From positions 4,216,001-4,280,000 of the forward strand of contig CANTUV010000012.1 in NCBI GenBank assembly GCA_947685225.1: 64,000 bases of DNA. Direction: 5' to 3'. The notes beneath the pieces are model-generated. The model searched no databases and was not told the DNA's origin. It saw nothing but the letters and a program-made list of their open reading frames with translations. Each line of letters starts with the position of its first letter. Position 1 is the first letter of the stretch. The position numbers and the translations under genes were made by a program. Source of the stretch: Garcia nutans. Taxonomy: Eukaryota > Streptophyta > Magnoliopsida > Malpighiales > Euphorbiaceae. Shown here in pieces: positions 1 to 12,949 of this stretch.

Positions 1-1434
1 AACTACGAGAGCAGTTCCATATATTTACCGGAATATGAGACTTATTCTCATATTTACCAAATTATGGAAATTAAAAGTTTAAATAGAAATTCAAAGTTTC
101 GGTATGAACTTTTGTTGATTATTTTTAATTTATTTATCAAACCAAGATTTAAAGTTTTAATTTAATGACAAATCGAAACTTTTATTTTATTTTTAACTTA
201 TGAAACCGAAACTTATATGTGTGACTTTTATTTTATATGTGTGAACCAAAATTATAAGTTTTGATTTCATACTTTTCAGGCGAGATTCCCATGTCGAAAA
301 TTGCTAGAGATTCTCGGCATAAAAATCTCTACAAGTGCACACAACTCAGTGATTTTTTTAAAATTTTTCTTAATTATTTTAAACGAGCTTAGGGGATGAC
401 TAGCTTAGGGGATAAGTCATCCTCTAAGCTCAACTATTTTGTTAATTTTTTTATTTAAAATATCTTAAATTCATCTCATCCTTCTTCTTTTCTATAATCC
501 ACCTAAAACCTGCGAAATTTTTTTTATTTTCTTCTTTTTCTTTATCTAAACCAAAATTTTTAATTTTCTCTCATTCTCTCTCGATCTTCTTCATTTAAAA
601 TTCAAATTTTTTTTTCTTTTCTTGTAAGGTAAAAAAAAAATTGATCTATACTTTATCATCTCCAACTATGATGTAAGATAAAAAAAAATACAAAGATTAT
701 AAGGTTTTTACTAAAATATGAGAGTTGTCCCATATATTTACAAGAATATGGGATTTACTCCCATATTTATCAAATTATGGGAGTAAAAAGTTCAAATAAA
801 AACTCAAAGATTTATTTTAAACATTTACTAAATTATTTTTATTTTATTTATCAAACAAAAAATTTAAGTTTCGATTTGTATTTTTAATTTTTAATTTATG
901 AAACTGAAACTTATAATTTTGGTTTCATTAATTTTGATTTTTATAAAATATTTGAAACTGAATCTATTTTAGGCAAGATTCCCATACCGAGTATCTTCGT
1001 TAGCTATAGACATTTTCAGTATAAGAATATTTGCAGAGCTGAAGGGACAAGTCGCCTCATCTCAGTTATTTTTTTAATTTTTTTTTTCTAAACTTAGGGG
1101 AAAGTCGTCCCCTTAGTTCAGTTATTTTTTTAAATTTTTTTATTTAAAATATCCCAAACCCATCCCATCTATATTCTTTCCTATAATCCATCCCAAACTT
1201 TCAAAAATTTTCTCTCTTCTTCTTCTTCATCTAAGCCCATTTCTCTTATTTTCTCTCATTCCCTCTACATCTTTCTTCATTTTAAATTAAAATTTTTATC
1301 TTTCCTTATAAAATAAAAAAATTAAAAGTAATCTATAATTTATCATTTCCAACTATAGTTATAAGATAAAAAATAAAAAAATTATAAGGCTTTTACTAAA
1401 ATATAGGAGCAGTTTTTTATATAGTTACTATCAT
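1..1434 (+). repeat. Palindrome-chain repeat, segment a (about 2 monomers)
   Basis: First piece of a repeat with a monomer of about 690 bp; the marker gagattcccat recurs near 282 and 971. Each monomer is a string of imperfect palindromes: a CCCATAT...ATATGGG pair, several gaaac...gtttc pairs (aaaccgaaac / gtttcggttt type), a gagattcccat...atgggaatctc pair, and a gaggggac...gtcccctc-type pair. Between them lie pyrimidine-rich tracts (ttctctcttcttcttc). There is no coding capacity. The window opens inside a monomer, so the true start is outside. The sequence resumes at 4118 after a solo LTR insertion. I cannot name the family. Confidence 0.85.
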
Positions 1435-4117
1435 TGTAATATCCTTATAGCCCATATATATATAATACATATATCCGGCATATGTAAATGCGCATACAGA
1501 ATACAAAAATGCCACAATTCAATCTTTAAATTTTTTTTATAATTTCAAAATAAATATTTAAAGACTTAGAATGTATTTTAAACAATAAATAAAAATATTC
1601 TTTAATAATTTTATGCACCAAAAATATATATTTTATATAAAAATCTCTATAAAAAAATTCGCTAGAGTTTTATCTGTAATTTGGATGTTTTCAAATTATC
1701 AAATAATCCCAACCTGCATAAAATACACTCACAAATATTCACAATCAATGCTCTACATTCTCCAAAATATTCAATAAACATCAATGTACAAATAATAAAA
1801 AAAAATATAACATTTAGTCAAAATACTTTTAAAGTTTACATCATTTTCTTATATATAAACGCATTACACAAAGTTATATAAAATAAAATAATTACATGAC
1901 AACACTGGCTTTGGTCTTGTGGCAGCAACAAAATTTTCTAGTACATCGTAGAAACCCTAGACCGGGTTAGGTCTAGCAGAGTTTTCTATCTCAATCCTAT
2001 TACATGCGCGATAAACAAATTACTCTAAGCCAACAGGCCGGTGGTATATAATTTGATACTACAAATAACTTAAAAATAATGCAATATGGATTTCTTTTCC
2101 AGCATAACATAAAGGATGTCTTTATGCACATATATGTACAAATATTTTATCAAAACACATGCATTGGACCTAAATAACCTTATATAGTATTCCGGTTCTA
2201 GAGATATTGTCATAGTCTATCGCGACACTAGAAATTTAAGTATCACATCTGTCCCTTGTTGAAACCTCTATGTCTAGCATCGAAGGTAAATATTATCAAT
2301 GGTGACACCCAGTGTCTAGTCCAGAGACAAATAATAGTGATGCACATTATCTCGCTAGAAGTCAAATAATAGTGACGGCCAACATCTAGCCCGAAGACAA
2401 ATCACATTAATAACACCAACAATAATTCTCTGGAATAAGATACTATACAAGGTGACACACACATCATTTCACATTTTCATAATCTATATTCTATCACATT
2501 GTTCTATAGTCATTCATAATTCCTTTAATTTATCCATAACTCATCACATTTTCAACATTATATGCCACATCTACAATGTGACTTCATTACTTATATACTT
2601 TGGACATTTTTTACTTTTTCCACAATTATCACATATTACTCATTTTAACCATTTACAATGGCTTAACATGATGCATGTAATGCATTTATATTATTTCACA
2701 ATCAACAATATAATGCATTTAAATACTTATATAACAGAGTAGCTTAGCACATTTTTACTATCAAAATGTGCTAAGCAAAATAAAAGGCAAAAGTATTATA
2801 TTTCATCAAAATATGTACATGTCTCAATTCAAAGCAAACTCCAAGCTAAAACTCACCATTTATCCCTCACTTTCAAAATGTCCTTTTACTACTAGTTTTG
2901 GGCAATTGTTATCTACTTAACATTTAATCACATTTTGAATTTAAATACTTTATTAGTATCACATTTTTATATATTTTGGCTAATAAAATTTAATTTAATA
3001 CATTTCATTCAAATTTCCATTTTCTTATCCTAATACACTTTAACTTTGAAATTTCATATTAACCAATTCTAAATTATATTTTAAGTTAATTTCTATCATT
3101 AAATTCATAATTCTACACATTTTAACAATTCAAACTTTAAATTCTACAATTCTATCCAAATTTTAAATTTTGGCCCAAATATACTTCAATTCTAGAAAAC
3201 CATACTAATTAATTCCAAATTGAGTTTTAAGTTTATTTCTACTAATAGAATCATATTATAACATGATTTAAATAATTAAATTCAATTTTCATTCATTCTT
3301 TACAATTCATCAAAATCCTAATTCACTGTCTTCTTCTTCCAAACTACCATCAAACCTAACCATTTTAATCATCCAACCTTAAAATCTTTGTTTACACATT
3401 AAAATAACATCATTCCATACATTTAAACAATTATAACGTTCTCCAAAAATTAAAATTTTACATAATTTTGCCATAAATCTTAACTTTACCATAATAAATT
3501 CTTTTCTACAAACCAATAATGAAATCTTCATATACATATTAAAATAACTTCAAAACCATTTATTTTAACAATTATGATCACTTTCGCTCTCTACCGAAGT
3601 TACACATAATAAAAAAACTAAAAAAACTCAAATTTAAATTAAGGAAAACTTGAATTATTGATTTCTCTTCAAAATTTCTTTGATTTGTTATAATTTCTTT
3701 CTAGTGAAACTTTGAATATTTAAAAGAAAAAACTTTTCCTCTTCTTATCATATATGAAGGTTCAGCCTCCCACACGAAGAAGAAGATAGTTATTTTATTT
3801 TTCCAATTTTATTTCTTTCTTTTTCCCATCCACTCGTATATATATTTAATAGTATCAAATAATAAATTATTTAAAATCCTAATTTTCCTCCTCCATTTAA
3901 AAATAGTTTTAATTTTGAATTATTTTGATCTTTATTATTATTATTATTATTATTTAACTTTTTAGTTTTTTCTTTTTGCCTTTTTACTATTTTCCCTTTA
4001 CTATTTTGATTTTATATGTTACATATACTTATAACATTTTATATTTTTTCACTTTAAACACATTATTTAACCCTCTAAATTATTTGTTTAGCGGTATTTA
4101 AATTTGTAGGTGTTACA
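1435..4117 (-). mobile_element. Solo LTR A, long-LTR gypsy-like family
   Basis: This 2683-bp segment starts TGTAATATCC and ends GGTGTTACA. It is flanked by a perfect 5-bp duplication, ATCAT at 1430-1434 and 4118-4122, and no internal coding region is present, so it reads as a solo LTR left by LTR-LTR recombination. The flanking palindrome-chain repeat joins correctly across it. It shares features with the copies at 58430-60969 and, reversed, 52201-55080: TGTAA...TTACA ends, a tctagacc...ggtctag block (near 1955), and short tandem units around gtctag...gaaggcaaat (2249-2430). The minus orientation is inferred from copy B, where a leader with an apparent splice donor reads +. Ends and size resemble Tekay/Del-type LTRs, but the lineage is not proven. 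Confidence 0.88.
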
Positions 4118-5629
4118 ATCATATGGAACTTGCTCTAATATTTATCCAATTATAGAAGCCAAAAGTTCAAACCGAAACCTAAAGTTTCAATTTAAACTTT
4201 TGTTTATTTTTTTATTTTATTTATCAAACCAAAACTTAAAGTTTTTATTTGGTGATAAACTAAAACTTCAAGTTTTGTTTTGTATTTTTTTCTTTTTTTA
4301 ATTTTTTTTTACTTAGTAGAGGTAACAAGTAGTCCCCTTAGCTCAATTACTTTTTTTAAATTTTTTTTAAAATGTCCTAAATCCATCTCATCTCTTTTAT
4401 TTTTTGTAATCTACCTCAAATCTCCAAAAATTTTCCCTCTTCTTCTTCTTCTTCTAAACTAATCTCTCATATTTTCTTTCATTCTCTTTTTATCTTCACT
4501 TAAAATTCAAATTTTTTTACTTTTTCTCATAAGGTTAAAAAAATTAAAATTCATCTATACTTTATTATCTCCAACTATAATTAGATATAAAAAAAATACA
4601 AAAACTATAAGATTTTTACTAACACATAGGAGCAATCTCATATATTTATCAGAATACAAGACTTGCTCTCATATTTACCAAATTATAAGAGTGAAAAGTT
4701 CAAATTGATTCAAAGTTTTGGTTTGAACTTTGTTAATTTTTTTTATTTTATTTATCAAACAAAAGCTTTAAGTTTTGGTTTTATTTATTTTTATTTTTTT
4801 TAAATTTATATAGTTTTGATTTTTTAAATTTTGATTTTTTTTAAATGTATGAAACTGAAACCATTTTAGGCAGGATTCCTATGCTGGGAATCTCTGCTAG
4901 CTGGGAGAGATTCTCAGATGAGAATCTCTGCAGTGCTGAGAATCTCTGCAGAGTTGAGGGGACTTATCCCCTCAGCTCTGTTATTTTCGTATTTTTTCAT
5001 TTTTCAAATAAAAAACCCTAAACCCATCCCATCTCTCTTATTTCTTATAATCCACCTCAAAACTCTGAAAATTTTCCCTCATCTTCTTCTTCATCTAAAC
5101 CCATCTCTATTATTTTGTCTCCTTCTCTCTTCATCTTCTTCTCTTAAAATTTATTTTTTTTATTTCCTTATAAGATAAAAAAAAAATTAAAATTCGTCAA
5201 TTTTTTTATCATCTCCAATTATAATTGGAAGGTAAAAAATGCAAAAATGATAAGGATTTTACAAAAATATGGGAATAAGTCCCATATATTCTGGTAAATA
5301 TATGAGACTTCTCCTATATTTACCAAGTTCTGAAAGTCAAAAGTTTAAATCAAAACTCCAAAGTTTCGATTTGAACTTTTGTTGAATTTTTTTCACTGCA
5401 TTTATAAATTCGTAACTTAAAGTTTCGTTTTGTCAACAAACTAAAATTTTAAGTTTCATTTGTATTTGTATTTTTTTTTATTAATTTATGAAATAAAAAA
5501 TTTCGATTTTTTTTGATTTCATAAATTTTAAAATTTTTAGATGTATAAAATCAAAACTTCATAAATTTCAAGTGAGATTCCCATGTTGAAAATCTTTGCT
5601 AGCGACATAGAAATTTCTATAGAGCTGAG
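4118..5629 (+). repeat. Palindrome-chain repeat, segment b
   Basis: Continuation of segment a. Markers occur near 4870 and 5574 (704 bp apart). The first monomer here lacks the part carrying the gagattcccat arm, so it is about 160 bp short. Near 4870-4960 the arms are clear: two copies of gagaatctctgca follow a reversed agagattctc. The segment ends at CTGAG (5625-5629), the duplicated target of the Athila insertion, and resumes at 18195. Confidence 0.85.
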
Positions 5630-7530
5630 TGTTGCGCTCGATTCATTACTACTACAAAGCGACACTCGCAAGTATACGAGGCAATTGTAGCAACGGTGAT
5701 CTCCCCAAGGTCGTCTCACAAGGAAGAAATTATTTTGCAATAGTTTAATTAACAAATAAATTAAAATTGAGTGTGTTTTGTTGAATTGGTGAGTTATAAT
5801 TAAAATTTGAAAGTAAAAACGAGTAGCAGTGCGTAATATTAATTTAATGCTAGGAATGGTGCCTAAGGTTATAGGTCAATTGAATTAAATCTTAATTTTC
5901 AAATTATCCATTAGTATAACCTTATATTTTAATTTGTTCCTTGAGTTTAATTTGTAATTACCAATTCATTAGTTTTCATATTCATGAATTAATAACAACC
6001 AATTATTTTGAAATTGAAAATTAAATAAACCCTAGAACTTGTATTTCTAATTCATTCTTAGGATGGTTGATTGCATTATCGAATTTTACCTCTCGGTCCA
6101 TTGTTTGATATTAAGTGATTAATAGGTGACCAATCTATCAAATTAACTTTAAGTCCAATGCAATCAACCAATAACAAGGTATACTAATGAAATTATCAAA
6201 TCAAGTCATTTAATCAAATCTACTACAACCCAAGATATGAGTAAATTATCTCATCATCAATTTAAAATAAATATCCATCTCAATATTCATCAAATCAAAA
6301 TTATACATTGTAATATTAATATTCATAATAAAATAATAACAATTTAGAAATGACTTAAAAGAGAGAATATGAAAAACCCTTTGTAGACTCCAAGAGTTGA
6401 ACTACTTGTCTTCCTCCTAGCTTCCACCTTGATGTATGATGAACAACTTCCAAGCCTTCTTCAATCAATGACTCTCCTCTTGAAAAATGGAATGGTAACT
6501 CTCTCAAGCTTACAACTTCAATCAAGCTTTCTTTGAACCCTAATCTTGTAAAGAGCCTGCTCACTCAATTTTATCTCCAAACTTGATTAAATCTTGTTTA
6601 TGAAAGAAATGAAAGATGAATGAATATTGAAGATGAAGAGAGAATAGGGTATCTCCCTCTTCCTTCAAGAACCAAAACTAATAACAAGATAGATAGCTCC
6701 TCTAATAAGCCCCCAAACGTGTATGTCATTCCATCCTCCACTTCCAATTTCTTTTCATTTTTAAGACACCAACCATGTCTTGCCAACTCACACACCACAC
6801 CTTGTCTCCCTCTTTTTCTTTATTTTATATTTCTTCCCATAAATCCATCCACCTTTTACTTTTTTTTAATAATTCTTTTTTAAAAAGAAAGAGCCTTTTG
6901 TCCCCCCAATTGTCCCTCACTTCGTGCAAAATAATTTAAGGGACCATATGAGACACGGCCAAGCCTTGAGTAACTTGGCGGTGTCACTCATTCTTCTTGG
7001 GACACGATCAAGTCTTGAGGTCATGTCCATGACTGCCTCAATGTCTTCTTCCTTTTCTAAGTGAGACATGGCCAAGGCCCTGACCGTGCCATGTGACACA
7101 GCCAGTGGCTTGGCCATGTCTCTTGACTGTGTTCTCTATTGCTATTCGCTTAGCCATTTGCTTGCTCTTTGGTTTTATCAAGTGGGACACTGCCAAGGCC
7201 TTGGCCGTGTCATGTGACATAGCCAGTTGCTTGGCCGTGTCTTCTACCAATATCTGCCTCTGCCCAATTGTTCTGAAGGACACGACCAAGCCTTGTTGAC
7301 TCAGCCCGTGTCATGTGACTGGTTGCCTTGGATGAGGGACATGGCCAAGCCATGAAGTATTTTGGTTGTGTCTCATGTTTTTTTTTTACCATTTTGATCC
7401 ATCAATCCATTCTATTGCACTTCCATCTAAATCAAACACTTCAAGCAAACTTCAAACAAAAATTTTAAAAAAATTAACATAAAGCCAATAAAATTAACCT
7501 AAACATGTATACATATTTGATCAAAGCCCA
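5630..7530 (-). repeat. Athila 3' LTR
   Basis: About 1.9 kb, aligned by eye to 16309-18194 over its whole length. In + orientation it starts TGTTGCGCTCG and ends near AAGCCCA, which gives TG...CA ends. It holds a cluster of palindromic gacacggcca...tggccgtgtc motifs at 6950-7370. Short open frames within it (for example around 6355-6880) are mirrored in the other LTR and are not genes. Confidence 0.9.
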
Positions 7531-8064
7531 AGCATAGTTAAAATTAAAAATAAACTAAACAAGAAAATTTAGTCCAGTTCAAGAGTTATAAGAATGTATC
7601 AAGACTTTTAATTTCTTAAATCCACAATCAATATCAAAAAAATAAAACCAATACTCATGAAATTTAGTAGTTCTCCATGCATAACCAATGTTGACACTCC
7701 CTCACCAACTCTTTGAAGTGTTTAAATAGGTAGTATTTACACTCATAACATTCAATGAAAGATTATCACCGTAAGCTTGCTTATTAATCAAACTTCCACC
7801 ACTAAATTCCAATCATTCATCAATCATAAGGTCTTTCATTTGGTTGTAATGGGGCTAAGGTAAGGGCATGATATTTGGGAGTGTGAGTTTATCCACTAAG
7901 TTCAAGAGGACTTCAAGAGTGAAGTAAGCAACATATTATGACCAGCAATCCCAACGTACTTCCCAATCACTTAGTTCTAAACATTAAAGAACTTTTTAGG
8001 AGCTCCACTTATTAAATTTGTAAATATCATTCCCAAACTCAATTCCCTTCCAACAAGAACAACA

Positions 8065-8065
<1 letters not shown>

Positions 8066-8101
<36 letters not shown>

Positions 8102-8104
8102 GTT
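8066..8104. repeat. (TTA)n microsatellite
   Basis: About a dozen uninterrupted TTA/ATT triplets inside the Athila 3' spacer. Confidence 0.95.
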
Positions 8105-8288
8105 ATTATTTATTTTTTCTTCTCTTTTTTTATAAATTATGATTTGCAACTAAAGAACATAATTGTTTGCAATCTTAAACCCACTAAATTTAACCCACAC
8201 TTATTTAATATAACTCTCAATCATTAATTCTCTTCAAATGCTCGACTTAATAAAAGGGTAAGAGACAAAATAGCATGGTTCAAAGCTA

Positions 8289-8858
8289 GTAGTGTTGTGA
8301 AAAAGAAAGAGAAGGAGAATTAAATAGGCTCAAAATTGGCTAACTAAGGTTGAATATAAGGTTGGTCTTTTTAAGCTAAAATGGATTCACCTAATTGCCT
8401 TAATCATATTGATGTTTAATTGAAATTTTTAAGTAGTCTTAAAATGCATGTCAAAGCAAGTTCTAGCAATTCATCAATCAAAGATGCTCGCACATAAAAA
8501 GAATATGAAGCTGATATCTAACTTAATAGGTTCAATTTCTCACAAGTTTAAAAAGGAAATGCAAGAAAAAAGAAAGTAGTATTATGAAAAAGAAAGAAAA
8601 GGAGAAATGAAATAGGTTCAAAATTGGATAACTAAGGTTGAATATAAGGTTGATCTTTTTAAGCTAAAATGAGTTCACCTATTTTCCTTAATCATATTGA
8701 TATCTAATTGAAATTTTTAAGTAGTCTCAAAATGTATATATGTCAAAGCAAGTTCTAGCAATTCATCAATCAAAGATGCTCGCACAAAAAAAAATATTAA
8801 GTTGATATCCAACTTAATAGGCTCAATTTCTCATAAGTTTAAAAATGCAATGCAAGAA
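8289..8858. repeat. Two-copy tandem repeat, period 287 bp
   Basis: Unit 1 starts at 8289 (gtagtgttgtgaaaaagaaa) and unit 2 at 8576 (gtagtattatgaaaaagaaa). They stay aligned through aggttgaatataaggttg and gcaagttctagcaattcatc to 8858, with scattered substitutions. The duplication predates much of the decay of the element. Confidence 0.92.
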
Positions 8859-9376
8859 ATATCCACTAAATCAACAATAAGCACCAATTTTATCCAATTC
8901 TCCAATTCATGCTTTAAAAATTAAAAAGTCATATATCAAGAAACTTATAACAATTGAACTTAAAAAAATATACCTCAAAACAATATGTAAATTAAGGCAA
9001 AACACTTAACAAAAATGACTAAAAAAATGACTTAAAAATAACTAAATTACAAAAAACAAAAGCTTGCATTTATGAAGAAAAATTTAGCACCCTACACTTT
9101 AAGATTGACATTGTCCTCAATGGAAACTAGGATAATTTAAAAGAAGTAAGAGTTAAAGTATAACTTGATTTTCATCATTTTCTTTATGAGGCAAGTGCTA
9201 CCTTTCATCCACAAAATATTAATTATTCAAGATTAAAAAAAATAATAAATATAAAATAACCAAAAACATAAAGTTTTAATAACAAACAACGGTAATGAAA
9301 AATAGCAACTAAAATATTCAATAGCTGAAAATAAGAAAAATAAGAAGTTTTCTCAAAAGGCAGAAGCTAATATGCT

Positions 9377-10454
9377 CTATAGTGATGGAGGGTGTGACAA
9401 TGATGCTGCTGAAGGGTGGAGGTTAAGAATCTTGGCAAGGTTGCTATTGATTTGTTCCAACTGGAAAAGGACTTCAACATGATTATGATCTACCTTGCTT
9501 TTCAATGCTTCAATCCTTCTAATAATCTCTTGATTGTCCGGAGCTGGAGCATCTTCATCCAAATCGAGTGAATCCGAGTCGGACTCATCAACTCGTGGTT
9601 GCTTTTGCTAGTCCTCTGGTACAACATGCTCATCTGAAGCCATCACATAAGCCACTTTCCTTTTTATAACCATGTGCATCTTCTCAAGGGTAGCAAGGTC
9701 TAATGAATCATTTCTAGAAATTCTAGTCATATGGCAAGCACTCGGGTCAAAATATCAATAAGTGCCATAGCTAAGGTGTCACCAATCCACCTATACAAAT
9801 TGTGTCTCTTTTTCAATTTGCTACACTATAAAAAACACCGGCTAACCAATAGTCGGTACTCATGGGTATAACATTGCTAGCACAATCTAAGAAAAATAGC
9901 TCCCTTAGTTCCACCACACTCGTACTTTCTTTCCATGCAAAGAACCTACATGACATAAATCTATGTAAATATCTCAAGGCGGGATTTATCAATTTTATTT
10001 TCTTGGCCAATTTGGCCACATACATTCCACCCGAACCTATTATTCCCTTTGCGATTTGTTGTCTAAAACCTTTAGGCACACATTTTTTCCCTTGTTGATG
10101 GAAACCAAAAATAGCATTCAATTGTTCAATATCAAGAACACATGATTTTTCAAGCAATTTAAAGCTAAACCTAGTGCAAATCTTCATTTCATTTCTTTCA
10201 ACCTTAAGAGGTTAGAAATTCTATAGTAAGTTCTTGGAATTGCAAAAGTTTAAGGGAAACTAATTTCTCCCATCCAAGGTTTCGAACATATCTAGTAAAA
10301 TTTTCTCTAATTTGGAGAATATGAGGGATTCTTCACTTACATACCTCGTTGGAAAGAAATCCCGTGCTAGAAGCGTCAATCTCTTTGAAGATGATGAAAA
10401 GGATGATGAAGGTTGCCTCCTCTTGTAACGGGACACCATTTTTGTTCTAGGCAT
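9377..10454 (-). pseudogene. Athila extra ORF (ORF3, often called env-like), broken
   Basis: Three open pieces on the minus strand: 10454-10260 (begins MPRTK, then an Arg/Ser-rich stretch and YVSEE), 10187-9813 (a conserved block with LHRFMSCRFFAWKES and LRELFFLDC), and 9562-9377 (an acidic start MDEDAPAP and a helix-like EALKSKVDHNHVEVLFQLEQ). The M-P-R-T-K start and the position between integrase and the 3' LTR match the plant-specific Athila ORF family; its function is unknown, and a role as an envelope is only historical inference. Stops and frame changes between the pieces make it non-functional. I see no clear transmembrane segment. Confidence 0.7.
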
Positions 10455-10689
10455 CTTGATTCTTTGGTGAAAAGTGAAGTTTTGATGGATTTTATGGAGT
10501 TTTGATTAAAAAATTGGAAGATTGAATGGGTTTAATTGAGGTTTTAGGTAAGAAGAATGAAAGATTTGGTGAAAGTTTGAGGTTTTTAGGGATGAGAATG
10601 GAGGTTTTAGAGAGAGAGACAAGAGAAAGAAGAGAGGAAGACAAAGGCTAGGGTTTTGAAATTGACACGATCAGTAAAATCTGGATTTT

Positions 10690-10975
10690 TAAAATAGGTG
10701 ACACTGCCAAGCTGGGAATGGCTTGACTGTGTTTGAGTCTTTAGGAGGGACACGACCAGTAGCTTGGAAGTGTCTCGTGAATGTGTCCACTATTGTGTGA
10801 TGTTGGCAGGGAAAAGAAATGGGGACACGGGCTGGGCGCTTAGTCGTGTCTGGGTGACACAGACATGGATACGGCCAAGCCTTCTGGCTGTGTCCATGCC
10901 TAGGATTTCTAGGTTTGATTGACACGGCCAGTTGTTTGGCCATGTCAAGTGGCAATGTCCTTCACTGCCAATTTT
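10690..10975. repeat. GGCC-palindrome cluster in the Athila internal spacer
   Basis: Several copies of a gacacggcca...ttggccatgtc-type inverted motif lie between integrase and the extra ORF (for example 10920-10946). The same motif type clusters in both LTRs (6950-7370 and 17640-18050). It is more GC-rich than its surroundings. Short open frames through it are composition artefacts. Confidence 0.75.
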
Positions 10976-11219
10976 TGCCTTTTCATTTTTTTTAAACAAA
11001 TGTGTCACCCAAATCTAATACATAAACTTTTCTTCTTGGCTTCATCCTAAAACTCCATCAAAACTAAAAATCGATCAAAGCACCCATTCTATTCTCTTAA
11101 AACCAAAAATGAAATTTAAATTGCAAAACACGAAAAAATTTAACTATGAAAAAAATACAAATCGATGGGTTGCCTCTCATTGAGCGCTTTTTAATGTCGC
11201 GTAGTTGGATATTGTTCTA

Positions 11220-12060
11220 TCATTTGTCGATAAATACCAAACTTTCAATAGTTTTTGCAACATCGATTTTTTCAAAGTAGGGCTTCATCCTTTGTCCATT
11301 TACCTTAAATATCTCGTTGGTTTTCAAATTGAGTAACTCAACAACCTTATATGAAAATGTTTGAATTATTTGAAATGGTCCGCTCCAACAGGACTTCAAT
11401 TTCCCTGGAAATAATCGCATTCTGGAATTGAATAGGAGGACTTTAATTCCCGGTTTAAAAGTCCTTCGAAGGATCTTGTCATGCATAGATTTTGTCTTTT
11501 TCTTATAGATTCTTGAACTCTCATAGGCCTCATTCCTAAGCTCATCAAGCTAAAAAATTTGCAACATTCTTTGCTTCCTTGCTCCTTCTAAGTCCATATT
11601 TATGGTCTTTATTGCCCAATAAGTCTTATGCTCGAATTCCACAGGTAGGTGGCAAGCCTTGCCAAAGACCAACCTATATGGACTCATTCCTAATGGTATT
11701 TTGAAATCAGTCCTATAAGTCCATAATACTTCTGGGAGTCGGATTGACCAATCCTTTCTCGTTGTGCTCACTATCTTTTCCAAGATCCCCTTAATTTACT
11801 TGTTGAAAATCATAGCTTGTCCGGATGTTTGAGGGTGGTATGGAGTTGCCACTTTGTGTCGAAAGCCCATCTTGGACATCAACTTCTCTAACCATTTGTT
11901 GTAAAAGTGGCTTCCTTCATCACTCACTATCTCCTTTGGGGTTCCGAACCGCTTTGAAGAACTTTCTCGATGGTCTTCTTTTCTCCAAAATGCCCTCCAC
12001 AATACTTGTTGTGGCAAAATTACAGCACTTGTTTTTGTTCTTCCTCCGATACACATCTTC
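11220..12060 (-). pseudogene. Athila integrase, deleted and mutated
   Basis: Would insert the element's cDNA into DNA. After a stop near 12020 the zinc-binding end continues as CHNKYCGGHFGEKKTIEKVLQ and then jumps directly to RFGTPKEIVSDEGSHF. About 80 residues, including the first catalytic Asp and the region around it, are missing. The second Asp is kept (SDEG). The position of the catalytic Glu after HPQTSGQ reads A-M instead of V-E. Further pieces at 11783-11550 (LPEVLWTYRTDFKIPLGMSPY) and 11486-11220 (SCWSGPFQII, the GPF/Y module) complete the C-terminus. This enzyme cannot be active. Confidence 0.88.
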
Positions 12061-12949
12061 TTATGATTTCATTCATGCAAATTCTAAATAAATATGGCTC
12101 ATCCCAAAAATAGTACTTACATGAATGCAGGAATCTCTTCTTTGCTTGGAAATTCAAATCCTTTCTCACAACACCATAAGAAAGATAGTTATCAATATCT
12201 GCATACCAAGGTGCTTGAGTTAAAGAAAATAAGTGTTTATCCGAAAATTTTTCAAAAGTATTTTCACAAGCAATTCCTGCATCATTATCATGAGAGTTCA
12301 ATCTAGAAAGATAGTCGGCTACTACATTCTCACTTCCCTTCCGATCTTTGATTTCAACATCGAATTCTTTCAACATCAATACCCACCTAATGAGCCTAGG
12401 TTTAGCTTGTGGTTTGGTTAATAGATATTTCAAGGCCGTATGGTCCGAAAATACTATGACTTTAGAACCTATCAAGTAAGATCTAAATTTGTCTTGTGCA
12501 AATACCACAACTAATATTTTTCTTTTAGTGGTTGTGTAATTCACTTGTGCATTATTTAAAGATAAACTTGCATAATAAATTACACACATCAATGTATTCA
12601 TTCTTTGGCCCAAAACAGCTCCAATGACATAATTCGATGCATCACACATGATTTCAAATGACAAATCCCAATTTGGGGCAATAATTATAGGAGCAAAAGT
12701 TAATTTTTCTTTTAAAATTTCAAAAGCTTCTAAGAACTTGTCATAAAAAACAAATGGGACATCTTTTCCTAGCAAATGACACAAAGGACGTGAAATTTTT
12801 AAAAAATCTTTTATGAACCTCCTATAAAATCCAGCATGTCCTAAAAAATTTTTAATCCCCTTACCAGATGTAGGTGAAGGTAGATTCATGATTAATTCAA
12901 CCTTAGTCTTGTCTACCTTAATCCCTTTGTGAGAAAGAACATGACCCAA
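12020..12949 (-). pseudogene. Athila RT connection, RNase H and start of integrase
   Basis: An open stretch of 309 codons. Residues 1-60 hold the RT thumb/connection (LGHAGFYRRFIKDF, RPLCHLL). RNase H, which removes the RNA strand during cDNA synthesis, starts near residue 98 with catalytic-type Asp in IMCDAS (102-105), then YASLSLNNAQVNYTTTKRK, FSDHTALKYL and LKEFDVEIKDRKGSENVVADYLSRL. The frame ends at a TAA that interrupts the following integrase zinc-binding region. This is the best-preserved piece of the element, but it has no start of its own and depended on a polyprotein. Confidence 0.9.

Larger units (their letters stand above)
7531..9376 (-). other. Athila 3' non-coding spacer
   Basis: Between the extra ORF and the 3' LTR, about 1.85 kb has no coding region that I recognise. 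It contains a (TTA)n tract and a two-copy tandem duplication (listed separately). A polypurine tract is expected next to 7530 on the minus strand, but I see no convincing one; it may have decayed. Confidence 0.7.

Noticed and set aside
1681..2742. Short Asn/His/Ile-rich frames within solo LTR A
   Set aside because: AT-rich LTR sequence; equivalent frames are not kept in copies B and C.
6355..7392. Several open frames in the Athila 3' LTR, mirrored at 17041-18057
   Set aside because: They occur in both LTRs at equivalent positions, run on both strands, and come from the GGCC-palindrome and AT-rich composition. No known domain.
10689..11008. Minus-strand frames rich in Gly/Arg/His next to the Athila integrase
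   Set aside because: They are translations of the repeated gacacggcca palindromes and have no protein family pattern.
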